Virus record (IMG/VR): IMGVR_UViG_3300047299_000293
Location: 1 to 44,276 of that record
DNA: 44,276 nucleotides
Strand: one strand, 5' to 3'
Source of the DNA: a virus
The stretch's first letter is position 1. Every line of letters starts with the position of its first letter. Shown piece after piece: positions 14,838 to 23,359 of this stretch. Made by a program: the position numbers and the translations under genes. Below the pieces are notes generated by a model. It searched no databases. It saw nothing but the letters and a program-made list of their open reading frames with translations, and was not told where the DNA came from.

Positions 14838-15557
14838 TTACCGGAACAAGCCCGCCGCCGGGAACCCCCCGAATGGCAATTCGGCATGGGCACCAAAGCG
14901 CCTCTGGCAAGAGGCCAGGCGTTTGCCACAAGCGTCTTGCGCCTTGCTGCTCACCACCTCGTCATTCGCATTGAAATACGCACTGCCCGTGTAGCCGCAC
15001 TCGGCACCCAGGTAGGACCAAGGGCAGACGTTTTGCACGATCTGACGGCGTGGCAAGCTGACGCCTTCAAGGTCAAAGGACGCGGCCAACTCGAACTCGA
15101 CCACCTCGCGCGTTTCACGCGACTTGCGGTCCACGCAGTAAATGTCGTCGGCGAACTCGGCCAAGGGGTCTGCCGTGGGATTCAAGCCGCCCGCAAAATT
15201 GACCGCATCGAGGTACTTGGCCAGGGTCCGTTTTCGGGTGATCCTGGCTCCCACCAGATCTTGGTAGCTCAGCACGAGCGCCGTGATTGAACCCGAGACG
15301 TTGGCCACCCGCATTCGGGGACGGGGCACCTGCCCGCCGCCATTGAACTCAAAGCCCTCAACCTGGATCGGGAACGCTTCATAGGCATGGCCTTGCCAGA
15401 CCACGCGTTGCATCAGGTCGTTGGTGCCCGCATGAAACCTCACCGGCCCCTGGTCAAAGAGCGACAGGTCCAGCACAAAGAGCTCGATCACGGCACTGGG
15501 GGCGAGTTTCTGGATTTCTGAGGTGATCGCTGGGGAAGTCGTGGCTTGTTCGGTCAT
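14838..15557 (-). CDS. L: Minor tail protein L (lambda gpL-like, Fe-S tail tip protein)
   Basis: 239 aa from ATG 15557, overlapping the M stop by one base (a GTG one codon earlier is possible). It matches lambda L: IELFVLDLSLFDQGPVRFH, VVWQGHAYEAFPIQVEGFEF, then LPRRQIVQNVCPWSYLGAEC. Four cysteines (178, 187, 210, 217) occupy the places of the cluster-binding cysteines of lambda L, which holds a [4Fe-4S] cluster at the tail tip. Gene order H, M, L, K, I, J is intact. Confidence 0.92.
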   Translation of the reverse strand: MTEQATTSPAITSEIQKLAPSAVIELFVLDLSLFDQGPVRFHAGTNDLMQRVVWQGHAYEAFPIQVEGFEFNGGGQVPRPRMRVANVSGSITALVLSYQDLVGARITRKRTLAKYLDAVNFAGGLNPTADPLAEFADDIYCVDRKSRETREVVEFELAASFDLEGVSLPRRQIVQNVCPWSYLGAECGYTGSAYFNANDEVVSSKAQDACGKRLASCQRRFGAHAELPFGGFPAAGLFR

Positions 15558-15892
15558 CACAGATCAAACACCTGTTTGAATGTGGCCCGCACCGTCTCGA
15601 CATTGGGCTCATCCACCGAGCGGCTCCACTCCTCACAAGTGAACTTGGCAGCAGTGCCTGCCGGGGTGGCCCAGTCAAAGGCCTGCACACCCCCACGAGC
15701 GCGCAAGAAATCGTCGATCGCTCCCGCGTCGTGCGTGGTCCGCCCACGAAACTCCAGCGTCCAGACCTCGGCTTGGGTGTGGATGCCAAAGGCCAGGCGC
15801 TGCTCATACCCATCGCCAAATGCCACCCGCCGTACATTGGGCCGCATGGCCAGACTGGCACCCAGCGAAGGGATCCATGTGAACACCGCCAT
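15557..15892 (-). CDS. M: Minor tail protein M (lambda gpM-like)
   Basis: 111 aa, matching the phage minor tail family (PF05939-like): FTWIPSLGASLAMRPNVRRV, FGDGYEQRLAFGIHTQ, VWTLEFRGRT, AFDWATPAG. It starts immediately after the tape-measure stop (GAGGG upstream) and its stop overlaps the L start. M connects the tape measure/initiator to the tail tip. Confidence 0.92.
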   Translation of the reverse strand: MAVFTWIPSLGASLAMRPNVRRVAFGDGYEQRLAFGIHTQAEVWTLEFRGRTTHDAGAIDDFLRARGGVQAFDWATPAGTAAKFTCEEWSRSVDEPNVETVRATFKQVFDL

Positions 15893-18367
15893 TTACAGAG
15901 CCCTCCTGCTGTCGAGCAAGCCACCGGCCCGCTTTTGCGCCAGCAGCTCCTGGCGCACCGCGTTGGCCACCGCCTGACCCAGGTCACGACCACCGGCACT
16001 GTCGCCACGTGTGGCCGCACCTGCGTCAGAGACACTCACAGAAATGTTGAACACATGACCTGCACCCATGCCCCCAGCAGTGCAACCGTTCATGGTCACG
16101 GGAATGGTCCGCCCATCGGGTAATGGCACATAGGCCTCTGGCCGCGAGCCTTCTCCAAACACCGCCAGTTGCGGCGAATTGGCGATCCCGCCACTGGCGT
16201 AACCCCGCAGCGGTAATGGCCCCTCTGCTGTCATGACCCCGCCATCGGCAAAGCCAAAGAAACTGCTCATGGCTTTGGCCAGGGGCAGCGTGATGGCGCG
16301 CTGGATCTGGATGCGGATCAGGTCCGAGATGATGGAGTTGGCCAGCGACCTGAAGTCGAGCTTGCCCGTCATCACAAAGTCCACCAGCGCATCGGTCATG
16401 CCGTTGAAGGCGCGGATTGTTGCCGCTTCCATCTGCTTGCCAATCTGCTCAGCTTCTTCGGCCACTGCGCGCATGCCCTTGGCAAATCCGGCTTCGGGGT
16501 CCGAGAGTTCCTTGGCCCGCTGCGTCAACAGCTGAGCGCCATCTGCCGCTTGGCGGGCGGCTTCTTCGATTTTGCGAAGGGCATCGGCGAGTTTTTCATT
16601 GCCGGGGGCGGCGTCTGCCAAGGCACGCGCCTGCTCGGCCAGTGTGGCCAGCTGGTTCGCACTTTCCTGACGGGCTTCACCCAAGCGGCGCAGCGAGTCC
16701 AGCTCGCTGATGGCGCCGGTTTCGCGCAGGGTTTTGATCTGCTCTTCGCTGGCACGCAACTGCGCCTGACCGCGCGAGGCCTGCTCTTGCAGGTCTTTGA
16801 GCGATTCGCCCGGCAGCCGGATCTGGCGCTCCAGGTCGGATTGCTGGGCATCGCGCTCGAGCTTTTGGCGCTTGAGGGCAATCTCCAGGAGCTTGTCCTG
16901 GAGCTTGAGTTTGTCCTGGCTGGTTTTAGCGACCGTATCGAGAGCTTTGCGCAAAACAGCTTCCTCATCCGAGGACAAGGCAGAGAGCTTTTGCGTGAAG
17001 TCTTGCTGCGCTGCCAGGCGAGCGTCACTGGCCTCCTTGAAACTCAGGTAGCCCTGGTTTTCATAAAGGTCGATGATGCGTTGGCGGTCCTTGAGGATGC
17101 CCGACTCTGCATCCACCAGGCCTTGCAGTCGCTTGAGTTCACTGTCGATGCCTGCCATGGCCGTGGCTGTGACGGCCGTGGTGGCGGTGCTGTAGTTCAG
17201 GCGCTTTCGGGGCGCGGGTGCAGTTGTTTCTGAGTTGCTCGCATCGGTGCCTTTGCGGAGGTCATCAAACCGCTTGGTGACCGCATCGGCTAAGAGCGGC
17301 ATATCCCACAACTCGACATAGTTCTGATTGGCCTGCTCGACGATCGCGTTGCGTTTGTCCAGCGCCGCTTTGAGGCGTGCACGGTTCTCTTCAGAAAATG
17401 GATTGAGTCCCTCGCCACCCGCTAAAAACGTCCCCGCCAGCTCAATGTCTGCCCACACCGCCTGGAAACTGCCGATCACCGACTTGATGGTCTGGCCAAT
17501 GCCGCGCAGGGCGTCGATGACCACGGCGATGGCGTACGCCGTGTTCTGCGCCCAGGTGGTGAGCGAGCCATCGGTGCGCAGGCGCTGGATACCGCCCACC
17601 GCGTCCTGCGTGCCAAAGAGCACCTGCTTGAGCTCCTGCGCTAACACTGTCATGGACGGGATGGCTGCCGTGACCAGGGTCTGTGCGACAAAGCCCGTCT
17701 CGGCTTTCATGCGGGCCAGCGCCTTGGAGGCGTTATCCGCTTCCTCGATCTGCTGGGCCGTGAGCCGAATATTGAGGTCCTGGTTTTCTGCAAGGTCCTT
17801 GAGGAAGGGCAACATGGACGCGCCCGACTTGCCAAAGAGCTCCATGGCCAAGGCTGTCTTGCCAGCGCCATCCTCAAATTCGGAGAGCTTTAGGGCCACA
17901 TCGTTCATGACCTCGGCAGGATCGCGCAGATTGCCGCTGGCATCCTTGGCCCGTATGCCTAAAAACTGCAACGCCTTGGTGGCACCGGCCGTTTCATCGT
18001 CAACACCCGCCAGACCTTTAGAGAGTTTGGCCAGACTCCCGCCAATGGCGTCCATCGCGGTGCCCGAGATGGTAGCCACGGGCGCAAAGCCCGACAGCGC
18101 CGTGGCGCTCGCCCCGGTTTGCTCGGCCAAACCTTGCAGCGCTGCCGAGGTCTCCAGGGTCTGGGTCACAAAGTCACGCAGTGCGGCCACCGAAGTGGTG
18201 CCAATGACCACCGCAAAAGCGGTCCGGGCAACGCCAGCGACCTGCTGCAGCGAGGCTTTCATGTCCGAGGCGTGCTTGTCCAGCAAACGCGCACTGCGCC
18301 CGAGATCGGCCTGAAACTCGGCGGTTTCGGCTGCAAGTTTGATGACCAAGGAGCCGATATCAGCCAT
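15893..18367 (-). CDS. H: Tail tape measure protein (lambda gpH-like)
   Basis: 824 aa. The N-terminal MADIGSLVIKLAAETAEFQADLG and the following ARLLDKHASDMKASLQQV are typical tape measure starts. A small hydrophobic patch lies at about 46-65 (VARTAFAVVIGTTSVAAL). The middle is long heptad-rich coiled coil (about 450-650, KLKLQDKLLEIALKRQKLE). The C-terminal region matches the lambda-family tape measure end (FNGMTDALVDFVMTGKLDF, LANSIISDLIRIQIQRAI). Its length sets tail length; 824 residues predicts a tail somewhat shorter than or close to lambda's. It is preceded by the G/GT chaperone frameshift pair, as in lambda. Confidence 0.93.
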   Translation of the reverse strand: MADIGSLVIKLAAETAEFQADLGRSARLLDKHASDMKASLQQVAGVARTAFAVVIGTTSVAALRDFVTQTLETSAALQGLAEQTGASATALSGFAPVATISGTAMDAIGGSLAKLSKGLAGVDDETAGATKALQFLGIRAKDASGNLRDPAEVMNDVALKLSEFEDGAGKTALAMELFGKSGASMLPFLKDLAENQDLNIRLTAQQIEEADNASKALARMKAETGFVAQTLVTAAIPSMTVLAQELKQVLFGTQDAVGGIQRLRTDGSLTTWAQNTAYAIAVVIDALRGIGQTIKSVIGSFQAVWADIELAGTFLAGGEGLNPFSEENRARLKAALDKRNAIVEQANQNYVELWDMPLLADAVTKRFDDLRKGTDASNSETTAPAPRKRLNYSTATTAVTATAMAGIDSELKRLQGLVDAESGILKDRQRIIDLYENQGYLSFKEASDARLAAQQDFTQKLSALSSDEEAVLRKALDTVAKTSQDKLKLQDKLLEIALKRQKLERDAQQSDLERQIRLPGESLKDLQEQASRGQAQLRASEEQIKTLRETGAISELDSLRRLGEARQESANQLATLAEQARALADAAPGNEKLADALRKIEEAARQAADGAQLLTQRAKELSDPEAGFAKGMRAVAEEAEQIGKQMEAATIRAFNGMTDALVDFVMTGKLDFRSLANSIISDLIRIQIQRAITLPLAKAMSSFFGFADGGVMTAEGPLPLRGYASGGIANSPQLAVFGEGSRPEAYVPLPDGRTIPVTMNGCTAGGMGAGHVFNISVSVSDAGAATRGDSAGGRDLGQAVANAVRQELLAQKRAGGLLDSRRAL

Positions 18368-18377
18368 GGGAATTGCC

Positions 18378-18731
18378 TTATCTCTTGACGCGGTGCGCGA
18401 ACATGGCCTTGAAGCGGGCGATGTTCAGGCGTGATGTGTCTGCTTCAGATGCCTTGGGTTGATCTGAACGGTTTTTCTTATCCACAAAGGGCATGAAGTC
18501 CTCCGGCGTGAAGGGCTTGCCCTCTTTGCTGCGGTGGGCGTTGGCCAAGGTGGACGCGACGATGGCCGAGCGCAAGTCCGCCCGAAAATCCCCAAAGGGC
18601 TCCAACTGATAAAACGCCATCCACTCGGTGAGCTCGTCAGAGCCCATGCGAGCCAGCAACTCGCGCACTGGCAGACCCAAAGCCAGCGCCAGCCGAAACA
18701 CAAAGCGCCGGGCCGGGCTGGCGATCAGGCG
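18378..18731 (-). CDS. T: Tail assembly chaperone T extension, read by -1 frameshift (GT)
   Basis: Open frame in the -1 register relative to G, from the slippery site to TGA: 117 codons, giving a GT fusion of about 237 aa. The body (FRLALALGLPVRELLARM, ELTEWMAFYQLEPFGDFRAD) is the tail assembly protein T family (DUF4035-like). There is no ATG near its beginning; a GTG at 18701 lacks a ribosome site. Expression through a G-to-T frameshift is therefore the best reading. In lambda, G and GT coat the tape measure and recruit tube protein in a fixed ratio set by the frameshift. Confidence 0.85.
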   Translation of the reverse strand, partial: RLIASPARRFVFRLALALGLPVRELLARMGSDELTEWMAFYQLEPFGDFRADLRSAIVASTLANAHRSKEGKPFTPEDFMPFVDKKNRSDQPKASEADTSRLNIARFKAMFAHRVKR

Positions 18732-19090
18732 TTTTTTGCGGCTTGCGCCTCATCGGCGCCGATACCGTTGAGGCGCTGGGCCACGGCAAAGACCCGGTCG
18801 AGCGCCCGGGCGCTTTTGCGGCCTAAGGCGTCGATGTCGCCATCTTGGAACATGCGCTCGCCCGACTCGCTGCAAAGGGTGAGCGAGACCAGGCGCGCGC
18901 GCACGTTGTGCATACGTTGATCGTTAGACGAGGTGTTTGAATCCCTCGTGATCAAGCTGGCTTCAAAGGCGTCGCGGTCGGTGCCGGTCATGGTGCGCAC
19001 GTACACCTGACCGCCCCATTCGGGAACGCTCACGATTTCGCGCGGCAGGTCGTCTGCGGCCAGGATGGCTTCTTTGGACAGGAGGTTCAT
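18725..19090 (-). CDS. G: Tail assembly chaperone G (lambda gpG-like)
   Basis: 121 aa from ATG 19090, 4 bases after the tube-gene stop. Sequence MNLLSKEAILAADDLPREIV, then VYVRTMTGTDRDAFEASL, resembles chaperones of the lambda G/phage tail chaperone group that sit between tube and tape measure genes. The last codons GCA AAA AAC GCC TGA contain a slippery heptamer, so a fraction of ribosomes would continue into T. The upstream TTG at 19126 is inside the tube gene and unlikely. Confidence 0.88.
   Translation of the reverse strand: MNLLSKEAILAADDLPREIVSVPEWGGQVYVRTMTGTDRDAFEASLITRDSNTSSNDQRMHNVRARLVSLTLCSESGERMFQDGDIDALGRKSARALDRVFAVAQRLNGIGADEAQAAKNA
18731..18737 (-). other. Programmed -1 ribosomal frameshift site A AAA AAC
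   Basis: On the minus strand the G frame reads GCA AAA AAC GCC TGA, a canonical X-XXY-YYZ heptamer in the correct phase, two codons before the G stop. Slipping back one base continues into the 117-codon T frame. Location between tube and tape measure genes matches lambda G/GT. Confidence 0.88.
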
Positions 19091-19094
19091 GGGT

Positions 19095-19505
19095 TTAGCT
19101 TTCTGTGATGTCGCCGTCGATTTCAATGGTCACGCTGGCTTCAACCACCGCGTCCACCCCGCCTTGCACGCTGAACTGCGTGACATAGCCGTAAAACGTC
19201 CAAGTGGCTGCAGCCACATCGGTGAAGGTGATCCGAAACTGGCGACGGGTGCGGTTGGCGCGGTCGGTGCGCAAGCCCTGGTGCACTGCGTCTTCGGGGT
19301 TGTAGTGAAGGCTCAGCGAAAGCTGGCCTTCGTCGCGCAGGCCCACGCGTTTTTCTTTGGAGGTTGAGGCCAGATTGGTCACGTCAATGACCGAAGCCTG
19401 GCCTCCGGGCCCCTGAAACGAGACCACGTTGGGGATGGTTTCAAATGTGGTGGTGCCAAAGCGGGCAATCGCAATGCCCTGTGCGGTGATGGCGGTGCTG
19501 CTCAT
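19095..19505 (-). CDS. V: Major tail tube protein (lambda gpV-like)
   Basis: 136 aa with AGGAG before the ATG. It has tube-protein features: ASVIDVTNLASTSKEKRVGL, GQLSLSLHYNPEDAVHQGLR, RRQFRITFTDVAAATWTFYG, VTQFSVQGGVDAVVEASVTI. The alternating beta strands and VDVTNL...E motif are typical of siphophage tail tube subunits, which polymerise as hexameric rings around the tape measure. Placed just before G/GT. The extra C-terminal Ig domain of lambda V is absent. Confidence 0.9.
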   Translation of the reverse strand: MSSTAITAQGIAIARFGTTTFETIPNVVSFQGPGGQASVIDVTNLASTSKEKRVGLRDEGQLSLSLHYNPEDAVHQGLRTDRANRTRRQFRITFTDVAAATWTFYGYVTQFSVQGGVDAVVEASVTIEIDGDITES

Positions 19506-19552
19506 GCACGTGCTCCTGTTGTGCGGTGAAACTGTTGTGGGCTGAAACGGGT

Positions 19553-19897
19553 TCAGCGGTGGTAGGTGTAGTCCACGCTCACCCGGTACAGCCGGGCTTG
19601 CGATTCAAATTCACTGAGCCCCATGCGCACATCGGCGATGGTGCTAATGTCGGCTAAAAGCACCGCCAGGACCTGGTCTTGCAGGTGCAAGGCCTCCTGG
19701 TAGGTTCTGGCGTAGGTGTCGACCTGCACGCGAACGCGCTGCAGGCCTCCTGACAAATTTGGCCCATCGATGCCAAAGATGTGTTCTTGCGCAATGGGCG
19801 TGTAAACGATGGCTGGGTACTGTGTGCTTTCTGGAGCGACCAGGGCGTACACCTCACCACCAGCCAAGTTTTGGATGGCGTCAAAGAAGTCCTGCAC
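19553..19897 (-). CDS. Tail terminator/completion protein (DUF3168-like)
   Basis: 114 aa from a GTG start at 19897 with AGGA upstream; no ATG is available. Pattern EVYALVAPESTQYPAIVYTP, RVRVQVDTYARTYQEALHL, LYRVSVDYTYHR is that of DUF3168 proteins, which cap the tail tube and join it to the head. It lies between the HK97 gp10-like protein and the tube protein, the usual place. Confidence 0.85.
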   Translation of the reverse strand: MQDFFDAIQNLAGGEVYALVAPESTQYPAIVYTPIAQEHIFGIDGPNLSGGLQRVRVQVDTYARTYQEALHLQDQVLAVLLADISTIADVRMGLSEFESQARLYRVSVDYTYHR

Positions 19898-19906
19898 CGC
19901 TGTGTC

Positions 19907-20398
19907 CTAAGGTCTTGTGCTGAATTTTTTGGCTTCCATCGCCACGCGCTGCTGCAAGCGCTCTTTCATGGCCTGAGCGGCTTCGCGCCGTTTGGCCTCG
20001 AGCGCCGGACGCAGAAATGGGCGTGCCGCCATCTTTCGGGTGCCAAACTCCACAAAGCGCCAATACCAGGCGTCCTGGGACAGGTTGCCCTTTTTGCCCT
20101 GCTTGCGGTACTTCTTGCCGTGACGCACGGTCACAAAGAAAGTCTGGCGCGTGAGGCTGGAGAGCTCTGGGATGTGCTTCATGATCACCGAGCGCTTGAG
20201 GGTGCCCGGTGGGGGCTGGTTCGGCCCCAGAGACTGCTGCGCCTTCGGTGCCCGGGCGCGGGCTTCGTCCCGCACGACCTTGGCCCCGGCGTACACCGAC
20301 ACACGCAGGCCGTTTCTGGCAACACGATCTGGCAATTCGCGCAGGGCTTTGCCCAGTTCTGCCAGGCCCTCAATCTTGACGGTTTCGCGTCTAGCCAT
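19907..20398 (-). CDS. HK97 gp10-like head-tail joining protein
   Basis: 163 aa from ATG 20398, with GAAGGG upstream and an 8-base overlap with the preceding gene. The frame is open 43 codons upstream without a ribosome site. Match to the HK97 gp10 family: VKIEGLAELGKALRELPDRV, VVRDEARARAPK, TVRHGKKYRKQGKKG, WYWRFVEFGTRKMAARPFLR. These neck/tail-completion proteins sit between the head closure protein and the tail terminator. The strongly basic C-terminus is usual. Confidence 0.88.
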   Translation of the reverse strand: MARRETVKIEGLAELGKALRELPDRVARNGLRVSVYAGAKVVRDEARARAPKAQQSLGPNQPPPGTLKRSVIMKHIPELSSLTRQTFFVTVRHGKKYRKQGKKGNLSQDAWYWRFVEFGTRKMAARPFLRPALEAKRREAAQAMKERLQQRVAMEAKKFSTRP

Positions 20399-20741
20399 CG
20401 TCAAGCCCTTCGCAAGCCAACAAGATGAGTTTGACCCGGCGCTCGTCTTCATGAAGAGCCGAGTGAATGTTGAACACACGAGCTTTGTAAAGCACGCGCA
20501 TCTGGGCCACTTGGTGGGGGTTGTCAAAAAGGCTCTGGTGGCGCACCGTGATCTGGTGGGTGAGTTCTGCCGAGATCCGCCCAGCGATCACCGCTTCACG
20601 TCCGGACAGCGGCTGAATGTCAGCCCAGACGGTCGCCACATCAAGCCAGGTGCGGCAGGGGCCACCCAGGCGGTCTTTAGTGGTGCTGGGTCGCTGGATC
20701 CTGATGCGGCGCGTCAATGCGCCTGCTCCGATCGGGTTCAT
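20391..20741 (-). CDS. Head closure/head-tail joining protein (SPP1 gp16-like)
   Basis: 116 aa. Family features: IGAGALTRRIRIQRPS, WLDVATVWADIQPLSGREAV, ELTHQITVRHQ, RVFNIHSALHEDERRVKLIL. This is the Phage_H_T_join (PF05521) pattern, forming the ring that closes the portal after packaging. It lies 7 bases after the connector gene and overlaps the gp10-like gene. Confidence 0.9.
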   Translation of the reverse strand: MNPIGAGALTRRIRIQRPSTTKDRLGGPCRTWLDVATVWADIQPLSGREAVIAGRISAELTHQITVRHQSLFDNPHQVAQMRVLYKARVFNIHSALHEDERRVKLILLACEGLDDG

Positions 20742-20748
20742 AAAGGCC

Positions 20749-21372
20749 TCATATCAGGGGTACTTTGTAGGGATCGAGCAGGCCATCGACAAAGGGCAAG
20801 GGGTCAATCCGACCTCGGGCCATCGACGCGACTTCCTCGCGGTGGGCGTACAGACTGCCCAGACGCAACTTGATCCAGCTTTTGAGGCCTTCGGGCACAT
20901 CCGCTGCGCTGCCATACCCAGCATCAAAAGTCACCGAGACGGCACCGATTTGCGGCAAGGCCACAGGCCAGATTTGTCCAAACACCGGGGTGATGCGGGC
21001 AGGCTCACAGGCCTTATCCACCGTGTAATGTGCGGAGGGCATGACTTGCGAAACACCCACCATGTCCAGATAGCGAATTTCCACCACCGACGCCACCGGC
21101 GACTTGGGCAGCAGAACGGCATGTCCGGGCAGCGTGAAGGTCTGCCCTACGGGCACACCCATGAGGCTAGGTCCGGGAAAGCTGTCGAGCACCATGCGCC
21201 AGCGGGCCGTGACCAGCTGCCTCTGGGTCAGCATCTCAGCGGCCTGGCGGGCTGCCGAGATCAGGGCCTGAATCAGGGCATCGTCCTCGTCAAAGTCCAC
21301 ACGCAGGTGGAGCTTGGCCTCGGCCAGCGAGACCGGCTCGGCCGCTGGCGGGGTGATCAACTGCATGGGCAT
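20749..21372 (-). CDS. Head-tail connector protein (HK97 gp6-like)
   Basis: 207 aa from ATG 21372 with GGGGAG upstream (a second Met two codons in lacks its own site). Pattern EPVSLAEAKLHLRVDFDEDD, LIQALISAARQAAEMLTQRQ, and the C-terminal VPEGLKSWIKLRLGSLYAHR typify the gp6-like adaptor that binds the portal. The region between these helices (about 60-150) is larger than in minimal gp6 proteins and is beta-rich. Confidence 0.88.
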   Translation of the reverse strand: MPMQLITPPAAEPVSLAEAKLHLRVDFDEDDALIQALISAARQAAEMLTQRQLVTARWRMVLDSFPGPSLMGVPVGQTFTLPGHAVLLPKSPVASVVEIRYLDMVGVSQVMPSAHYTVDKACEPARITPVFGQIWPVALPQIGAVSVTFDAGYGSAADVPEGLKSWIKLRLGSLYAHREEVASMARGRIDPLPFVDGLLDPYKVPLI

Positions 21373-21392
21373 GCACCGCTCTCCCCTTCAGA

Positions 21393-21842
21393 TCAAACGA
21401 TCTGAGCCACAGCAGCTTGGTTGGCTGTTTCGGCTGAGGCCAGTCGCGGGTTGACGCCCAGCAGCTGCGCCGAGGTGTTGGCTGCAGCAGCAGCCACCGT
21501 GACCACGAGGCGGACAAAGGCAAAGCCATTGTTCACATCGAGCTCTTCAGGACGCAAGTTGATGAGCGCCTGACGGTTGGCACCGTTGCTCGCCTGGGTG
21601 AGTTGCACGATGGATTTGCCTGCCACGTCCTTGGCACCCGTGCCATTGGCGTCCTGAGCCTGTTGCAGCTTGGCGTCGACGGTGGCACCTGTGGCCAGAG
21701 CGCCGGTTTGAACCAGCGCCAGCAGGCCATGGTGGGTGCTGAGCGGCACCCAGCCAGTGTTGGCGACACCCGGTGCCTGATTGCCCGGATCGAGCGTGGC
21801 CAAGATGGACAGCTGCTCGCTGCCTTTTGCATTGGGAAACAT
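21393..21842 (-). CDS. Unknown head-module protein
   Basis: 149 aa with a strong AAGGAG site. Placed between the major capsid protein and the gp6-like connector. Ala/Leu/Gln-rich and soluble: SILATLDPGNQAPGVANTGW, GATVDAKLQQAQDANGTGAK, ALINLRPEELDVNNGFAFVR, VTVAAAAANTSAQLLGVNPR. No family recognised with confidence. Its place after the capsid gene is often used for head decoration or completion proteins, but nothing in the sequence proves that. Confidence 0.7.
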   Translation of the reverse strand: MFPNAKGSEQLSILATLDPGNQAPGVANTGWVPLSTHHGLLALVQTGALATGATVDAKLQQAQDANGTGAKDVAGKSIVQLTQASNGANRQALINLRPEELDVNNGFAFVRLVVTVAAAAANTSAQLLGVNPRLASAETANQAAVAQIV

Positions 21843-21871
21843 GAGGGTTCTCCTTCAAAGTAGGGCGACGA

Positions 21872-23221
21872 TCAGCGTGCGCCCAGTTGGACAAAGGGCG
21901 ACAAGGTGGCGTTGCCCTTGGCCGGTGCAATGGGCGCGGCGATCTTGGACTGGCCGTCCATGCGGAAGGTGGTCCGAAAGGCGGTGAGGTCCGAGTCGAA
22001 GTACAGGTGCATGGAGGTGGCCGTTTGCATGCCACCGGCCTTGGTAATGGTCTGGTAGTAGGACAGGTCGGCCAGCAACACATCACCCGCCGCAGAAAAG
22101 CTGTTGGCGTGCTGGGAGACAAACACCGGGCGGCCAAGCAAAGTGCCGTAGGGCGAGACCTGGATGCCCCCAACGGGTAATCCAGTGGGCAGGTAAATCG
22201 GGTAGTTGCCCAGCATGAGCGTGAAAAGAGCTGGCAACACGTCGTTGTTGACGATCCACACGGCCTTGCCAAATGAGCCTGGCGGCAAGCGCGAGATCAT
22301 CTTGGCCAGGTTCTGGGCCAGCAGGGTCTGAGCGGCCTGGCCCGACTCCTTGGCCACCGTCACCGTGGTCGCATTGGTCATGCAGCCCACCGGCAGGCCG
22401 GTGCCTGCGCCAAACAGGATCGACTCGTTGGTCTTCCAGCGAATGGAGGTGGCGATCTTGTCGGGCAGATAGGTCGACAGCGCATTGGTGTCGTCCAGCA
22501 GTTCGTCGGTCACCGGCACCAGGGCCATGAGCTTTTTGAGGCGCAAGGTGGATAGGCCCAGCACCGGTTTGGTGGCACCGGCCGGATTGGCTTCGCCTTG
22601 CCAGTAGGCTCGGATGCCGTTGGTGCCCCAGGGCGTGGTCTCGTCCTTGGGGAAGGCCATGGTGTTGCCCGTGATCTCGACGTTGTCGGTCAGCGGCAAC
22701 AAGGAGTCTTCACCCAGGGAGAGCTGGAAGATTTCTTGAGCGAATTGGGGCGGCACCAGAAAGCCACCATCTTGCGCCGAGCCTTCGTTGCCAAAAGAGG
22801 CAGGGGCGACGGCACCGCGACCGGAGCCAATCAGGAGGCGCTCGTCGATGGCGCTACCGGGGTTTTGCGCCTGACGCACGGTTTTGAGGAAGTCGCCCAC
22901 GGTTTTGAAGCCGTGCTTGGGGTCGGCTTCGAGGTTGTCGGCGACGGAAATCACAGTGGCTGTGTGACCATGGGAGACTGCTGGATAGGCTGCGTTGTTC
23001 ACATTGGCCACATTGGCCATATGTGCCTCTTCGGCGATCAGGGCCGCCTCGCGGTCGATGGCGGCTGACGCCGCCTCGATCTTGGCCTTGAGGGCGTTGA
23101 ACGCATTCAACTCCTCATCGGTCATGTCGCGCTCTTCAGATGCGGCGATATCGGTCAGGGCACGGGCGTCCTTGACCAGGGTGGCTTTGCGAGCTTGAAG
23201 CTCGCGCAATTGCTTACTCAT
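21872..23221 (-). CDS. Major capsid protein, HK97 fold with N-terminal scaffold domain
   Basis: 449 aa. Residues 1-75 form a coiled-coil delta (scaffold) domain: QLRELQARKATLVKDARALT, ELNAFNALKAKIEAASAAID. The protease would remove it during maturation. The shell domain follows with HK97 signatures: LVPPQFAQEIFQLS, LRLKKLMALVPVTDELLDD, WKTNESILFGAGTGLPVGCM, LADLSYYQTITKAGGMQTAT. GGAG precedes the ATG. A terminator-like hairpin lies just upstream, between this gene and the protease. Confidence 0.95.
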   Translation of the reverse strand: MSKQLRELQARKATLVKDARALTDIAASEERDMTDEELNAFNALKAKIEAASAAIDREAALIAEEAHMANVANVNNAAYPAVSHGHTATVISVADNLEADPKHGFKTVGDFLKTVRQAQNPGSAIDERLLIGSGRGAVAPASFGNEGSAQDGGFLVPPQFAQEIFQLSLGEDSLLPLTDNVEITGNTMAFPKDETTPWGTNGIRAYWQGEANPAGATKPVLGLSTLRLKKLMALVPVTDELLDDTNALSTYLPDKIATSIRWKTNESILFGAGTGLPVGCMTNATTVTVAKESGQAAQTLLAQNLAKMISRLPPGSFGKAVWIVNNDVLPALFTLMLGNYPIYLPTGLPVGGIQVSPYGTLLGRPVFVSQHANSFSAAGDVLLADLSYYQTITKAGGMQTATSMHLYFDSDLTAFRTTFRMDGQSKIAAPIAPAKGNATLSPFVQLGAR

Positions 23222-23235
23222 TGGTGTTGCTCCAG

Positions 23236-23273
23236 AAATAAAAATGCCGCCCAGGCAGTAAGCACGGGGCGGC
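23236..23273 (-). terminator. Terminator-like hairpin between protease and capsid genes
   Basis: GCCGCCC (23246-23252) pairs perfectly with GGGCGGC (23267-23273) with a 14-base loop. On the minus strand the stem is followed by ATTTTTATTT. It is inside the structural operon, 15 bases before the capsid ATG counting from the T-run, so it may act as an attenuator, processing site or RNA-stabilising 5' hairpin for the capsid message. Confidence 0.55.
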
Positions 23274-23359
23274 GGTTTGAGGCGCGACCAACGGGTCGCA
23301 AGTGGTCGGCAGCCCTCAACGGAGGACTGCTGAATTGTGGAAACGTAATCTGTACGGGG

